Origin: Streptomyces sp. NBC_00459
GTDB lineage: Bacteria; Actinomycetota; Actinomycetes; Streptomycetales; Streptomycetaceae
Length of the DNA stretch: 64,000 nucleotides
NCBI RefSeq assembly: GCF_036013955.1
Contig: NZ_CP107903.1
Coordinates: forward strand, 806,001-870,000
Direction of reading: 5' to 3'
Below are positions 15,724 to 24,624 of this stretch, one piece after another. A model generated the notes under the pieces. It saw nothing but the letters and a program-made list of their open reading frames with translations. It did no database searches and was not told the origin of the DNA. Within the stretch, counting starts at the first letter, position 1, and each line of letters starts with the position of its first letter. Position numbers and translations under genes: made by a program.

Positions 15724-18095
15724 GCCCCGCCCTCCGGCCGCGGCCCGGGCAGCGTCTCGCGGGGCAGCAGCCGCCCCAGCAACTCTTCGCGCTCCTCGGC
15801 GAAGGCGGGGTCGGCCTGGTAGTCGGAGTGGCCGAGGATCGGCGAGGGCAGCGGATGATCCTTGTTGCGGCCGTAGGCGAGCGGGTCCTTGAGCGGTGCG
15901 CGGTCCACCTCGGGGCCGCAGTCGCCGGGCAGGTGCACGGGGCCGCCGATGGGGTCGGTGAGCCGGTACAGGTTGCGCCAGCAGGCCACGTCGTGATGCA
16001 GCGAGGTGAGCGCGGCGGGCCCGAAATGGGCCGGGAACCAGCGCCCGTACAGCCTCTCCAGCGGTGAGCCGTAGGTCAGCAGCGCGACGCGCTTGCGCAC
16101 GGAGGGCTTCAGCTGCCAGGCGGCGGCCGCCGCGAGGACGCTGCCCTGGGAGTGCCCGGAGATGACCAGACGTCCGCCCGTGGCCTCGGTCCAGGTGGCC
16201 ATCCGCCAGGTCAGGTCGGGCACGGCACGCTCGGCGTAGCAGGGCGGTGCGAAGGGGTGGGAGGCACGCGGCCAGAAGGTGCCGACGTCCCAGAGGATGC
16301 CGATGGTGCGCCGCGCCGCCGGGTCCTTGTAGGCGCGCCGCCCCCAGGTGACGAACAGCAGGAAGCCGAATCCGATCAGCCAGGACCCGAGGGCCTGGGC
16401 GGTCTCTGCGGCGCCCTGGACGACCCCGTACGCGCCGTGCGAGGCGTCTCCCGGCGTGTCGTCCGTGGCCTGGGCTCCGATCAGCGCGGCGGTGCCCAGG
16501 AGCAGCGTCACCGCGGAGGTGATGCCGACGATGCGGGGCGCGCGGTCGGTCAGGGCGGCCATCGCGCGCATGCTCGCGATCCGGCGGGTACGCGTGGGGT
16601 CCAGGGGCTCCCGGGAACCGTCGTCGTAGTCCTGCTCCACGGCGTCCAGCTCGGCGCGGCGCAGTTGCAGGGTGCGCCGGGCCAGCCAGCCCACGAGCCC
16701 CAGCACGACCAGGAGGACGGCCGGGATGACGGATGCCTGCCAGGTCAGCAGGACGGGCGGGCCTTCGATGGTGCCGCCGGTGCCGTCCAGCCAGTCGGCG
16801 ACGCGCTGGGACACACCGCCGGACATCACACCGCCCAGCGCGCAGGCGAGCGTCGCCACGGCGGGTCCGCCGAGGCCTCGCATGGCGGCGCGCGGGTCGG
16901 GGTGGGCGCGGTACAGCAGGTGGGCGACACCGGCCAGGAGGACGACGACGATGCCCTGGAGCAGCGTGAGGGCGCCGAAGGTCGTGTCGCCCGGCAGCCG
17001 CCCCGCGGACTTCCACCCGGGGCGCGACCAGCCGGCGTACACGGCCGTCAGGAGCAGCAGGGCGAGCGCGCCGCCCGGGAGGAGGCGGACGAGCCGGGCG
17101 TCGAGTTCCCGGTCCAGGCGCCTCTCGCTGCGCCCCCTGCGGCACACCACCCACACCACGGCGACGGCCCCGGCGATCAGCGCGACGTACAGAAGCCCGG
17201 CCAGGACCGCCAGGGTCGCGGGGCCGCCGGGCGCGCGGTCGTGGCGGGCGGCGGCGGAGCCCAGGGCGGCGGCGACCGTCAGCAGGCCGGCCGCGGTGTG
17301 CGCGGCGCGCAGCCGGGCGACCAGCCGCCGTCCGTACCAGAACCCTGGCCGCCCCAGAGCCGTACGGATGTTCTCGTCGGCGGGCTCGGGGGCGTGGACC
17401 ATCGGCCGCTGGGACTCGTACGCGCTCCAGGTGCGGCGGGACAGGAACCACAGCAGGCCGGTGAGCGCGGCGGGCACCACGGCGGCCAGGGCCAGGCGGC
17501 GGCCCGGCGCGCTCCACCAGCCGCCGCCCGACTCGGTCGGGGACAGGAATCCGAGCCAGGAGTGCGCCTCGGCGCACGCGCGCGTGCCCGCGCACTGCCA
17601 GGCCGTGAGGTCGAGGGCGACCTCACAGGCGGCGGCGACCAGGAGAACGGTGAGGCTCAGGCCGGCCACACGCACCAGCAGACCGTAGAAACGGACCGTG
17701 CCCTGCCGGTTGCGCGCGGTGGGGCGCATCCAGTGGGCGAGGTTGACCACCATGAACGGCAGCAGCAGGAGCCACAGGGCGCGCGTGCCGTTGCCGGAGG
17801 TGAGGTTGCACCAGACGTACGCCTCGCGGACCGGTGCGCCGTGCGGGTCGGCGGGCCCGGCTTCCGCCTCGGCGTCGTCCGCGCGCCGGAACACGGCGGC
17901 CGTGTTGTCACCGGTGACGCGGACGGTCCGCGGATCGTTGAGCATCTTCTCGGGCGTGGCACCGCCCACGCCGTGAACCAGTAGTTCCAGGGCGATGCCG
18001 GTGTTCTTCGCCGCCCCGGTCCGCTCGGCGCCTGCGGGCGGCTCGGACGCGCCGTTCGCCTCGGTCGTCGAGGCCCGTTCCTGTGCGTGCTCCAC
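15693..18095 (-). CDS. Large polytopic membrane protein with a lipase-type GHSQGS motif
   Basis: An 800-residue protein. Residues ~28-45 hold an alpha/beta-hydrolase-like opening strand (IALELLVHGVGGATPEKML). Roughly ten to twelve hydrophobic helices follow between ~100 and ~610. The C-terminal ~190 residues are soluble and contain RLVISGHSQGSVLAAAAAWQ with candidate nucleophile Ser649, then LLTYGSPLERLYGRWFP and GHSDYQAD. The split HGVGG strand and GHSQG elbow suggest one hydrolase fold interrupted by a membrane region. Substrate unknown; a membrane-lipid or cell-surface esterase is possible. The GTG start has GGGGGAA about 11 bases upstream; an open frame continues upstream without a better start. 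Confidence 0.7.
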   Translation of the reverse strand: MEHAQERASTTEANGASEPPAGAERTGAAKNTGIALELLVHGVGGATPEKMLNDPRTVRVTGDNTAAVFRRADDAEAEAGPADPHGAPVREAYVWCNLTSGNGTRALWLLLLPFMVVNLAHWMRPTARNRQGTVRFYGLLVRVAGLSLTVLLVAAACEVALDLTAWQCAGTRACAEAHSWLGFLSPTESGGGWWSAPGRRLALAAVVPAALTGLLWFLSRRTWSAYESQRPMVHAPEPADENIRTALGRPGFWYGRRLVARLRAAHTAAGLLTVAAALGSAAARHDRAPGGPATLAVLAGLLYVALIAGAVAVVWVVCRRGRSERRLDRELDARLVRLLPGGALALLLLTAVYAGWSRPGWKSAGRLPGDTTFGALTLLQGIVVVLLAGVAHLLYRAHPDPRAAMRGLGGPAVATLACALGGVMSGGVSQRVADWLDGTGGTIEGPPVLLTWQASVIPAVLLVVLGLVGWLARRTLQLRRAELDAVEQDYDDGSREPLDPTRTRRIASMRAMAALTDRAPRIVGITSAVTLLLGTAALIGAQATDDTPGDASHGAYGVVQGAAETAQALGSWLIGFGFLLFVTWGRRAYKDPAARRTIGILWDVGTFWPRASHPFAPPCYAERAVPDLTWRMATWTEATGGRLVISGHSQGSVLAAAAAWQLKPSVRKRVALLTYGSPLERLYGRWFPAHFGPAALTSLHHDVACWRNLYRLTDPIGGPVHLPGDCGPEVDRAPLKDPLAYGRNKDHPLPSPILGHSDYQADPAFAEEREELLGRLLPRETLPGPRPEGGAQGSSGRSSG

Positions 18096-18356
18096 TGTTT
18101 CGCACTTCCCCCGTTGCTCGTACTTCCCCCGTGCCGCGCGGACGGCCCGGCCCCTGTCCGGAACGATGCCGCGCGGGACTGGAGGATCTCCGCCCGGCGG
18201 GCTCCGTACACCTCTCGACACGGAATCTCCCCGATCCGTGTGACAGGCGAGGAGCCGGTGTTGCCAGAGTGACATGTCCGCGTCGTGACGGGCAGTGGCG
18301 CGACGAGTACCGGCCCATGCGAGTATGGGACGTCCGCCGGGCCGGTAGCAGGAGGA

Positions 18357-18479
18357 ATGTCCTTGTCAGAGCGGGTTCGCAGCAGGTTCGCAGCGGGTGT
18401 GCGGGACGTGTCGGAGTTGGTGGGGGCGAGTGGACCGGCAGGCCCGGAGGAACCCCGGAAGGACGTGGAGCGGTCGTGA
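18357..18479 (+). CDS. 40-codon ORF translationally coupled to a DeoR regulator
   Basis: ATG 18357 (or TTG 18363) follows an AGGAGG sequence. The AGGAGG is only one base from the ATG but seven from the TTG, so TTG may be the true start (38 codons). The product begins MSLSERVRSRFAAGV and is charged, with no membrane helix. Its TGA overlaps the GTG of the regulator in GTGA, the classic coupling arrangement. It is unlike known leader peptides. Whether the peptide or only its translation matters is unknown. Confidence 0.45.
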   Translation: MSLSERVRSRFAAGVRDVSELVGASGPAGPEEPRKDVERS

Positions 18480-19294
18480 ACGACAACCAGAACCTCCTCG
18501 CGGAGCAGCGGCGCGCCCTGATCCTGGACGAGGTACGGCGCCGCGGGGGCGTACGTGTCAACGAACTGACCCGCAAGCTCGGCGTGTCCGACATGACGGT
18601 CCGCCGTGACCTCGACGCGCTGGCCCGCCAGGGCGTCCTGGAGAAGGTGCACGGCGGCGCGGTGCCGGTGGTCGAGGCGAGCACCCACGAGCCGGGGTTC
18701 GAGGCCAAGTCCGGCCTGGAACTGACGGCCAAGGAGGACATCGCCCGGGCCGCGGCGGAGCTGGTCGCGCCGGGCTCGGCGATCGCCCTGTCGGGCGGTA
18801 CGACGACCTACGCGCTGGCGCATCAACTGCTGGACGTGCCGGATCTGACCGTGGTGACCAACTCGGTGCGCGTGGCCGACGTCTTCCATGCCGCGCAGCG
18901 CGTGTCGGGGCAGCGGCAGGGAGCTGCGACAGTGGTGCTGACCGGTGGGGTGCGGACGCCGTCCGACTCGCTGGTGGGGCCGGTGGCCGACCAGGCGATC
19001 GCGTCGCTCCACTTCGACGTGCTGTTCCTCGGCGTGCACGGGATATCGGTCGAGGCGGGGCTGTCCACGCCGAACCTCGCGGAGGCGGAGACGAATCGGC
19101 GGCTCGTGCAGTCCGCTCGGCGGGTCGTGGTGGTTGCCGACCACACCAAGTGGGGGACGGTGGGGCTCAGTTCGTTCGCGGCGTTGGAGCAGGTGGACAC
19201 GTTGGTGACGGACTCGGGGTTGGTGCCTGAGGCTCGGGCTGAGGTCTCGGAGCATTTGCGGCGGCTGGTTGTCGCCGGTGAGGTTGGTAGTTGA
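18476..19294 (+). CDS. DeoR/GlpR-family transcriptional regulator
   Basis: A 272-residue regulator. The N-terminal winged HTH (ILDEVRRRGGVRVNELTRKLGVSDMTVRRDLDALARQGVLEKVHGGAV, ~14-60) has the DeoR signature. The C-terminal sugar-phosphate-binding DeoRC domain contains ALSGGTTTYALA, VTNSVRVADV, LFLGVHGI and VVADHTKWG. GTG 18476 is preceded by GTGGAG and by the coupled ORF's stop codon. No sugar-metabolism gene is adjacent in the same direction, so its regulon is elsewhere or it acts globally. Confidence 0.9.
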   Translation: MNDNQNLLAEQRRALILDEVRRRGGVRVNELTRKLGVSDMTVRRDLDALARQGVLEKVHGGAVPVVEASTHEPGFEAKSGLELTAKEDIARAAAELVAPGSAIALSGGTTTYALAHQLLDVPDLTVVTNSVRVADVFHAAQRVSGQRQGAATVVLTGGVRTPSDSLVGPVADQAIASLHFDVLFLGVHGISVEAGLSTPNLAEAETNRRLVQSARRVVVVADHTKWGTVGLSSFAALEQVDTLVTDSGLVPEARAEVSEHLRRLVVAGEVGS

Positions 19295-19324
19295 GGGGGA
19301 CGCCTAAGGGGATGTCCTGGTCGG

Positions 19325-19380
19325 TGCGTTTGCGGGTGCGGGTTCGTTGTGGCGTGTCGCGCGGTTCCCCGCACCCCTTG
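19325..19380 (+). repeat. Streptomyces intergenic palindromic repeat
   Basis: The segment reads like the dispersed Streptomyces intergenic element with GTGCGGGTTCGTTGTGGC and a GCGCGGTTCCCCGC core. Arms GGGTGCGGG (19334-19342) and CCCGCACCC (19368-19376) form a perfect 9-bp stem with a 25-base loop. It lies between convergent genes, where such repeats usually sit, and may also end transcription. It is the only copy seen in the window. Confidence 0.6.
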
Positions 19381-19382
19381 GG

Positions 19383-20516
19383 TCAGTTGGGCCACACGCC
19401 TGTTTTCAAGAAGCCCTCGATTCTTGCCCCGTACGGCGCGATGTTCAGGTTCTGTTCCTTCAGCCAGGTGTCCGAGTAGTACTTGTCCAGGTAGCGGTCG
19501 CCGTGGTCGCACAGGAGGGTCACCACGCTGCCCCGCTGGTCCTTTGCGACCATCTCCGCCACGATCTTGAGGGCGCTCCACAGGCCCGTGCCCGTGGACG
19601 CGCCCGCCTTGCGGCCGATGGCCCGGTCCAGGGCTCTCACCGCGGCGATGCTGGCAGCGTCCGGGACCTTCATCATGCGGTCGATCGCACCGGGGACGAA
19701 GCTGGGCTCCATGCGGGGACGGCCGATGCCCTCGATGCGGGAACCGCAGTCGCAGGTGACGTCCGGATCACCGGTGGTCCAGCCCTCGAAGAAGCAGGAG
19801 TTCTCCGGGTCGGCGACACAGATACGGGTGTCGCGCTGCGTGTAGTGGACGTAGCGGGCCAGCGTCGCCGAGGTACCGCCGGTGCCGGCCGTGGCGACGA
19901 TCCACGCGGGCTCCGGGAAACGTTCCAGCTCCAGCTGCCGGAAAATGGATTCGGCGATGTTGTTGTTTCCGCGCCAGTCCGTTGCCCGTTCCGCGTAGGT
20001 GAACTGGTCCATATAGTGGCCCCCCGTCTCCGCCGCGAGGGCTGCCGATGCCTCGTACATTTTCCGGGAGTCGTCCACGAAGTGGCACCGGCCGCCGTGG
20101 AACTCGATGAGGCGGCACTTCTCCGCGCTGGTCGTGCGGGGCATCACCGCGATGAAGGGCACACCGATCATCTTCGCGAAGTACGCCTCGGAGACGGCGG
20201 TGGAGCCGCTGGACGCCTCGATCACCGGGCGGCCGGGGCGGATCCAGCCATTGCACAGTCCGTAGAGGAAGAGCGAGCGGGCGAGGCGGTGCTTGAGGCT
20301 TCCGGTGGGGTGGGTCGACTCGTCCTTCAGATACAGGTCGATACCCCATGTCTCGGGCAGCGGGAAGCGCAGCAGGTGCGTGTCGGCCGAGCGATTGGCG
20401 TCGGCCTGGACCCTGCGGACGGCCTCTTTGAGCCAGGTGCGGTAGTCGGCGTCGCTTCGGTCCACGTCGAGCGTGTCCAGTGTTTCGGCGTTCCCGGTGG
20501 GGTCGGGGATGCTCAC
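19383..20516 (-). CDS. PLP-dependent cysteine synthase-family enzyme (Cds1-like cysteine desulfhydrase)
   Basis: A 377-residue fold-type II PLP enzyme. [19 protein letters not shown] contains the PLP-binding Lys; [18 protein letters not shown] is the Asn/Ser loop, TAGTGGT the phosphate cup, and a [11 protein letters not shown] segment is typical of the subgroup. The closest characterised relative by motif appears to be mycobacterial Cds1, which degrades cysteine to H2S, pyruvate and ammonia. Annotation as a cysteine synthase would be less likely, since the CysK substrate loops differ. The GTG start has AAGGAG six bases upstream. Monocistronic with its own promoter. Confidence 0.82.
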   Translation of the reverse strand: MSIPDPTGNAETLDTLDVDRSDADYRTWLKEAVRRVQADANRSADTHLLRFPLPETWGIDLYLKDESTHPTGSLKHRLARSLFLYGLCNGWIRPGRPVIEASSGSTAVSEAYFAKMIGVPFIAVMPRTTSAEKCRLIEFHGGRCHFVDDSRKMYEASAALAAETGGHYMDQFTYAERATDWRGNNNIAESIFRQLELERFPEPAWIVATAGTGGTSATLARYVHYTQRDTRICVADPENSCFFEGWTTGDPDVTCDCGSRIEGIGRPRMEPSFVPGAIDRMMKVPDAASIAAVRALDRAIGRKAGASTGTGLWSALKIVAEMVAKDQRGSVVTLLCDHGDRYLDKYYSDTWLKEQNLNIAPYGARIEGFLKTGVWPN

Positions 20517-20571
20517 GTCAGACTCCTTGTGCCGCACTCGCCGACGGCACCTTGGGCAGCCGGACACACCG

Positions 20572-20577
20572 ATCATA
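20572..20577 (-). promoter_or_regulatory. -10 box TATGAT of the Cds1-like gene
   Basis: TATGAT on the minus strand matches the sigma-70-type -10 at five of six bases and predicts a ~50-base leader. A GTGAGG 18 bases upstream is a weak -35, which would suit an activated promoter. Confidence 0.5.
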
Positions 20578-20612
20578 GACACCTTCCACACGCTCCTCAC
20601 CTGCATAAACAT

Positions 20613-20633
20613 CCCTTTGGGCGCCCCAAAGGG
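20613..20633. promoter_or_regulatory. Perfect palindrome CCCTTTGGG-CGC-CCCAAAGGG
   Basis: Nine-base perfect arms around a three-base centre, just upstream of the -35 region of the Cds1-like gene (about -48 to -68). Position and symmetry suit an activator or repressor operator; a terminator stem is the alternative, but no gene ends here. Confidence 0.5.
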
Positions 20634-20851
20634 AGGCCTGGGGTGGGAGGGCGGGGACGGCCCGGACGGGGGCCGGACGGACCAGGGGCGCATCCCGGTG
20701 AGTGCTTCCGCCCGTTGCCGGAGAGCGCCGTACGCACTGGTGCTGGACGCCGGGGGCGGGCAGACTGCTCGGCACGGGGGCGCACACTGGATCACGTTCC
20801 ACGCGGGATCACCACGCATCTCGGCGGAAGCCGACAAGGGGGCGGAGCATC

Positions 20852-21175
20852 ATGGTGGAGCCGGAGTTCACGGCCACGGGCGTGCGGATCGGGAAGAGGC
20901 TGCGCTCCCTCACCCGGGCCGGGCAGGTCCGGATCAGCGGCGGCAGGCTGGAGTTGCTCACCAGTTACGGGAGCGAGATCGACAGCGCTCCCGTGCAGGC
21001 GGTGCGCGCCTCGAAACCCTGGTTCGCGGCCGACGACCGGGCACTGGCGGACCTCAACGGCAAGCGTTACCTGCTGACTCTGGGGGAACACGACCCCGCG
21101 CCGGGCCGGCCCGGCCCACCTGCGGCGCGCCGGTTCATCGAGGCCGTACGCAGGGCGGCGGGGCGCGGGCACTGA
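20852..21175 (+). CDS. Hypothetical protein, 107 aa
   Basis: Begins MVEPEFTATGVRIGKRLRSL with GGAG six bases upstream. It is a soluble protein with predicted short beta strands (GQVRISGGRLELLTSYGSEIDSAPV) and ends in a basic helix (ARRFIEAVRRAAG). The pattern VRISGGRLELLTSYG...I-x-x-A-PV resembles a small PH-like or split-barrel fold, but I do not recognise the family. No signal peptide. Between the Cds1-like gene and an RsbW-like ATPase gene, with no evident operon. Confidence 0.6.
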   Translation: MVEPEFTATGVRIGKRLRSLTRAGQVRISGGRLELLTSYGSEIDSAPVQAVRASKPWFAADDRALADLNGKRYLLTLGEHDPAPGRPGPPAARRFIEAVRRAAGRGH

Positions 21176-21417
21176 GCAGGGCGGGGACGGTGGGGCCGTA
21201 CCTCGCGCGGACACCGGGCGTGCCGGGAGAACCGTGCCGCGAGTTGCGGGTTTCCACCTCCTGAGCCACGCTTGTCACACATCACTCTGGGTTTACCGGC
21301 GATAACGCTGCGAACCAGCCCGCCGGCCATCGACAGCAGGCGGCCCAAGCACGCAGGCACTCTGCTGGATCGGATCTCGTGTCTTCTTCCGGACCTCAAT
21401 TCGGGGAGTCGCAAGCC

Positions 21418-21993
21418 GTGATCAGTCACCCAAGCAGGCACTGCACGGTGGAGCTCCAAGCCCTGCCGTCGCGGATCGGCCAGGTCCGCAGAATCGTCTC
21501 TGCACAGTTGCGCTACTGGCATCTGGATCCCTTGATAGACCGGGCCTCGCTCGGTGTGACCGAACTGCTCACCAACGTCCACCGGCACGCCCAGCCCGAC
21601 AAGATGTGCACGGTGGACATCGAGGTCCTGCTCGACCGGCTCACGGTCTCGGTGCGCGACCACGATCCGCGCATCCCCGAGCTGCGGGACGCGGACCCCA
21701 CGGCCACCTGCGGACGCGGCCTCGCGATGGTCGCCGCGGTCAGCGAGAGCTGGGGAGTGCGGCCGGACGGCGAGTCCGGGAAGGTCGTGTGGTTCACCCT
21801 GCCGACGCTCGCACCGGTGGTGGCGAACCCGCAGACCAGGCCCGCGACCACGGCGCCGGCAATTCAGACGTTCGAGGAACAGCTTCGTGACGCTCCCGGG
21901 TGCGACGAACAGTCGTACGACAAGGGGCGCAAGCCGGGGGTACTCCGGCGCAGGCCGGAACACGCTCCCGCCCGGTCGGCCGTTGCCGGCTGA
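21418..21993 (+). CDS. RsbW-like anti-sigma/ATP-binding protein (HATPase_c_2)
   Basis: A 191-residue protein of the large Streptomyces RsbW-like group. The GHKL fold spans ~5-130: N-box GVTELLTNVHRHAQPDKM, G1-like VSVRDHDPRIPEL, and G2 GRGLAMVAAVSESWGV. The C-terminal ~55 residues are basic and probably unstructured. Such kinases bind sigma or anti-sigma-antagonist proteins. GTG 21418 (VISHPSRHC) has GGGGAG nine bases upstream and is preferred to GTG 21379, which lacks a good site. No sigma factor or STAS antagonist is adjacent, so its partner is encoded elsewhere. Confidence 0.82.
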   Translation: MISHPSRHCTVELQALPSRIGQVRRIVSAQLRYWHLDPLIDRASLGVTELLTNVHRHAQPDKMCTVDIEVLLDRLTVSVRDHDPRIPELRDADPTATCGRGLAMVAAVSESWGVRPDGESGKVVWFTLPTLAPVVANPQTRPATTAPAIQTFEEQLRDAPGCDEQSYDKGRKPGVLRRRPEHAPARSAVAG

Positions 21994-22038
21994 CCGGGCG
22001 GTGACCAGCGGTGTCCCTCCCCCGTCTCTGTCCGTACG

Positions 22039-24624
22039 TCAGTCGGTGGCGATGGCACGCAGTACGTCAAGCCGTGCCGCCCGCCGGGCCGGGCGCAGAC
22101 CCGCGAGTCCTCCGGCCGCGATGCCCACCAGGGCCACGATCACAAGCTGCGCGGGCGGCAGCGCGAAGGCGAAGGCGCTGTCGTCGGCACCGTCCGCGGC
22201 CCTCACCAGCACCCAGCCGAGGAAGCCGCCGAGGACGAGCCCGCCCAGTGTTCCGAAGGCGGCGACGAGGACCGACTCCCAGCGGACCATGGCGCGCAGT
22301 TGGGCGCGGGTCTGGCCGACGGCCCTCAACAGGCCGAGTTCACGGGTGCGTTCGTGGACGGCGAGAGTGAGCGTGTTGGCGATGCCGAGGAGCGCGATGA
22401 GCACCGCGAGGGCGAGCAGCGCGTAGACGAGGGTGAGCATCATGTCGATGCCTCCGGCCGACGACTCGGCGTACTCGTCGCGGGTCTGCACCTCGGGGTC
22501 CCCGTAGCGCGCGGCGACCTGTTCCACGGCGGCCTTGCCCGCGTCCGCGTCGACGCCGTTCTTGAAGGAGACGGCGATCAACGAGTCGGAGTCCTGGGTG
22601 CGGTGCGGGGCCCAGGCGGCGCGGGTGATGACGTACTCACCGGCGAGTTCCGACCGGCCGAAGACCGCGCGGACCGTGAAGTTCTCCGTCCGGCCGTCGG
22701 TGAAGGTGAGTCGGGTGGTGTCACCGGTCTTCAGGCCCTGCCGGTCGGCTTCCGCCTCGGTGACGGCGATGCCGTCGGTGCCGAGGTCGTCGAGCGAGCC
22801 GCGGATGTCGCCGAGGTCGAAGACCCTGCTGAGGGTGACGGGGTCGGTGACGGTCAACGCCCTGCCTCGGCCGTCGACTTCGGCGACTCCTCGGCCGAGA
22901 CCGACCGCGTCCGCCACCTCGGGGCGCTGGGCGATCGCGGGTGCGAGGCCGGGGCTGAGTCCGCTGCCGCCCGCCCCGAACGACGGGGTGCTCACAGCCA
23001 CATCGCCCGCGAAGGAGCGCGAGACTGTCTGGTCCATGGTGGCCTTCAGTGAGGCACCGAACACCGTGAACAGGGAGACGACGGCCACGCCGATCATCAG
23101 TGCGCTCGCCGTGGCGGCTGTCCGCTTCGGGCTGCGCAGGGCGTTGCGCCGGGCGAGGCCGCCGGGGACTCCGCGCAGCCGGCCGAGGGGACCGCCGAGG
23201 ACCTGTACCACCGCCGTCGAGGCGACCGGGCCCAGGACCACGAAGGCCGTGAGTGCCAGTACGGCGCCGAGTCCCGCCAGCCACAGGGACGGTGAGACCA
23301 GGACGCCGATCAGCGTCATGGCGATCGCCAGGGCGCCGAGACCCGCACCGGTGACCGCCCGGACGGAAGAGGCGCCCGACCGGTCGACGGCTGTCTCGCG
23401 CAGCGCGGCCAGGGGTGCGGTACGGCCGGCCCGTACCGCGGGCAGCAGGGCCGAGCCCAGGCAGACCACGATGCCGACCGCGAGCGGCAGCAGCATGGAC
23501 AGCGAGCTGATCACCAGGTCGCCCTCGGGGAACGGGAATCCGATGACCGGGAACAGTGCCTGGAGGCCCGCGGCGATGCCGATACCGCCTGCGAGGCCCG
23601 CCGTCGACGCCGTCACGGCGACCGCCGTCGCCTCGACGAGCGTGGCCGCGGTGACCTGACGGCGCGAGGCTCCCAGCGCCCTCAACAGGGCGTTCTCGCG
23701 GGTGCGTTGAGCGACGACGATCGCGAAGGTGTTGTGGATGGAGAACGTCGCGACCAGCATCGCCACACCCGAGAAGACCAGGAGGAAGAGGGTGAAGACG
23801 GTGAGGAACCGGCTGGAGATCATCTCCGTGTCCTCCTCGGCCGACTCCTGACCGGTGATGGCCTCAACTCCCCTGGGGAGTACGGATGTCAGCCGGTCCA
23901 CCAGCTCCTTCTGTCCGACCCTGGGACCGGCCCGCACCTGGATGCTCGTCGCCTCGCCGGGTTTCGCGGTCAGATATTTCTCGGCGTCGGCCTGGGTCAT
24001 CCCGGTGAACGTCACCTGTGCCATGCCGTCCTCGCCCGCGAAGGTCGCGAGACCGACGATCGTCACCCTGACCGGGTCGGGCGTACGCAGGACGGTCGTG
24101 TCGCCGATCGTCAGGCCGCCCTTCTTGGCCGTCCCCCGGTTGACGACGACCTCGCCGGACCTCAACGGGGCGCGTCCTTCGGCGAGTTGGTACGGATTCA
24201 ACTTCGGGTCGGTGATCCAGTTGCCGGCGAGAGTGGGCGGGCCCTGGCCGCCGATGGGGTCGCCGTCGGCGGCGACGAGCTGGCCGGCACCCTGGATGTC
24301 GGGGGCGGCGGCTGCCACTCCCGGGACCTGCTGGACGGTCCTGACCAGCTCGGTGGACACCGGCTGTCGTACGCCTTCGCTCTCGCCGGGGGTGGTGATG
24401 GCGTCGGCGCTGCGGACGACTGCGTCGGTGCCGCTGGTCGCCTCGCCGAACATGGTGTCGAAGCCGGCGCGCAGGGTGTCGCCCATGACCAGGGTCCCGG
24501 CCAGGAAGGCGACGCCGAGGAAGACCGCCAGGAACGTACCGGCGAAGCGGCGCTTGTGGGCGCGCAGCGAGGAGAGGCTGATGCGGACGGTGGGCGGGAG
24601 GGTGCGCGCGGGGGTGGTGGTCAT
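22039..24624 (-). CDS. ABC transporter permease, double FtsX/MacB type
   Basis: An 861-residue permease. An N-terminal helix (~28-48) anchors a large extracytoplasmic MacB-like core (~50-260). Three helices (FtsX domain 1, ~265-420) follow, then a middle helix pair (~430-500), a second extracytoplasmic core (~530-715) and a final FtsX triplet (~735-850). Such type VII ABC systems usually drive mechanical work or efflux of peptides and antimicrobials rather than import. The ATG overlaps the stop of the upstream ATPase in ATGA, so translation is coupled. Confidence 0.9.
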   Translation of the reverse strand: MTTTPARTLPPTVRISLSSLRAHKRRFAGTFLAVFLGVAFLAGTLVMGDTLRAGFDTMFGEATSGTDAVVRSADAITTPGESEGVRQPVSTELVRTVQQVPGVAAAAPDIQGAGQLVAADGDPIGGQGPPTLAGNWITDPKLNPYQLAEGRAPLRSGEVVVNRGTAKKGGLTIGDTTVLRTPDPVRVTIVGLATFAGEDGMAQVTFTGMTQADAEKYLTAKPGEATSIQVRAGPRVGQKELVDRLTSVLPRGVEAITGQESAEEDTEMISSRFLTVFTLFLLVFSGVAMLVATFSIHNTFAIVVAQRTRENALLRALGASRRQVTAATLVEATAVAVTASTAGLAGGIGIAAGLQALFPVIGFPFPEGDLVISSLSMLLPLAVGIVVCLGSALLPAVRAGRTAPLAALRETAVDRSGASSVRAVTGAGLGALAIAMTLIGVLVSPSLWLAGLGAVLALTAFVVLGPVASTAVVQVLGGPLGRLRGVPGGLARRNALRSPKRTAATASALMIGVAVVSLFTVFGASLKATMDQTVSRSFAGDVAVSTPSFGAGGSGLSPGLAPAIAQRPEVADAVGLGRGVAEVDGRGRALTVTDPVTLSRVFDLGDIRGSLDDLGTDGIAVTEAEADRQGLKTGDTTRLTFTDGRTENFTVRAVFGRSELAGEYVITRAAWAPHRTQDSDSLIAVSFKNGVDADAGKAAVEQVAARYGDPEVQTRDEYAESSAGGIDMMLTLVYALLALAVLIALLGIANTLTLAVHERTRELGLLRAVGQTRAQLRAMVRWESVLVAAFGTLGGLVLGGFLGWVLVRAADGADDSAFAFALPPAQLVIVALVGIAAGGLAGLRPARRAARLDVLRAIATD

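Larger units (their letters stand above)
20517..20851. other. 335-base gap between divergent genes
   Basis: Holds the promoter of the Cds1-like gene (20572-20577), a perfect palindrome (20613-20633) and, in the right half, about 200 bases of G-rich sequence with no motif I can support. Confidence 0.6.

Noticed and set aside
12313..17595. A 1760-codon open frame on the minus strand
   Set aside because: It lies antisense to the beta-helix/AAA+ gene and is Arg/Pro/Ala-rich without domains: the usual high-GC shadow of a real gene.
21379..21417. Earlier GTG for the RsbW-like ATPase
   Set aside because: The later GTG 21418 has GGGGAG at a good distance and matches how homologues begin, as I remember them.
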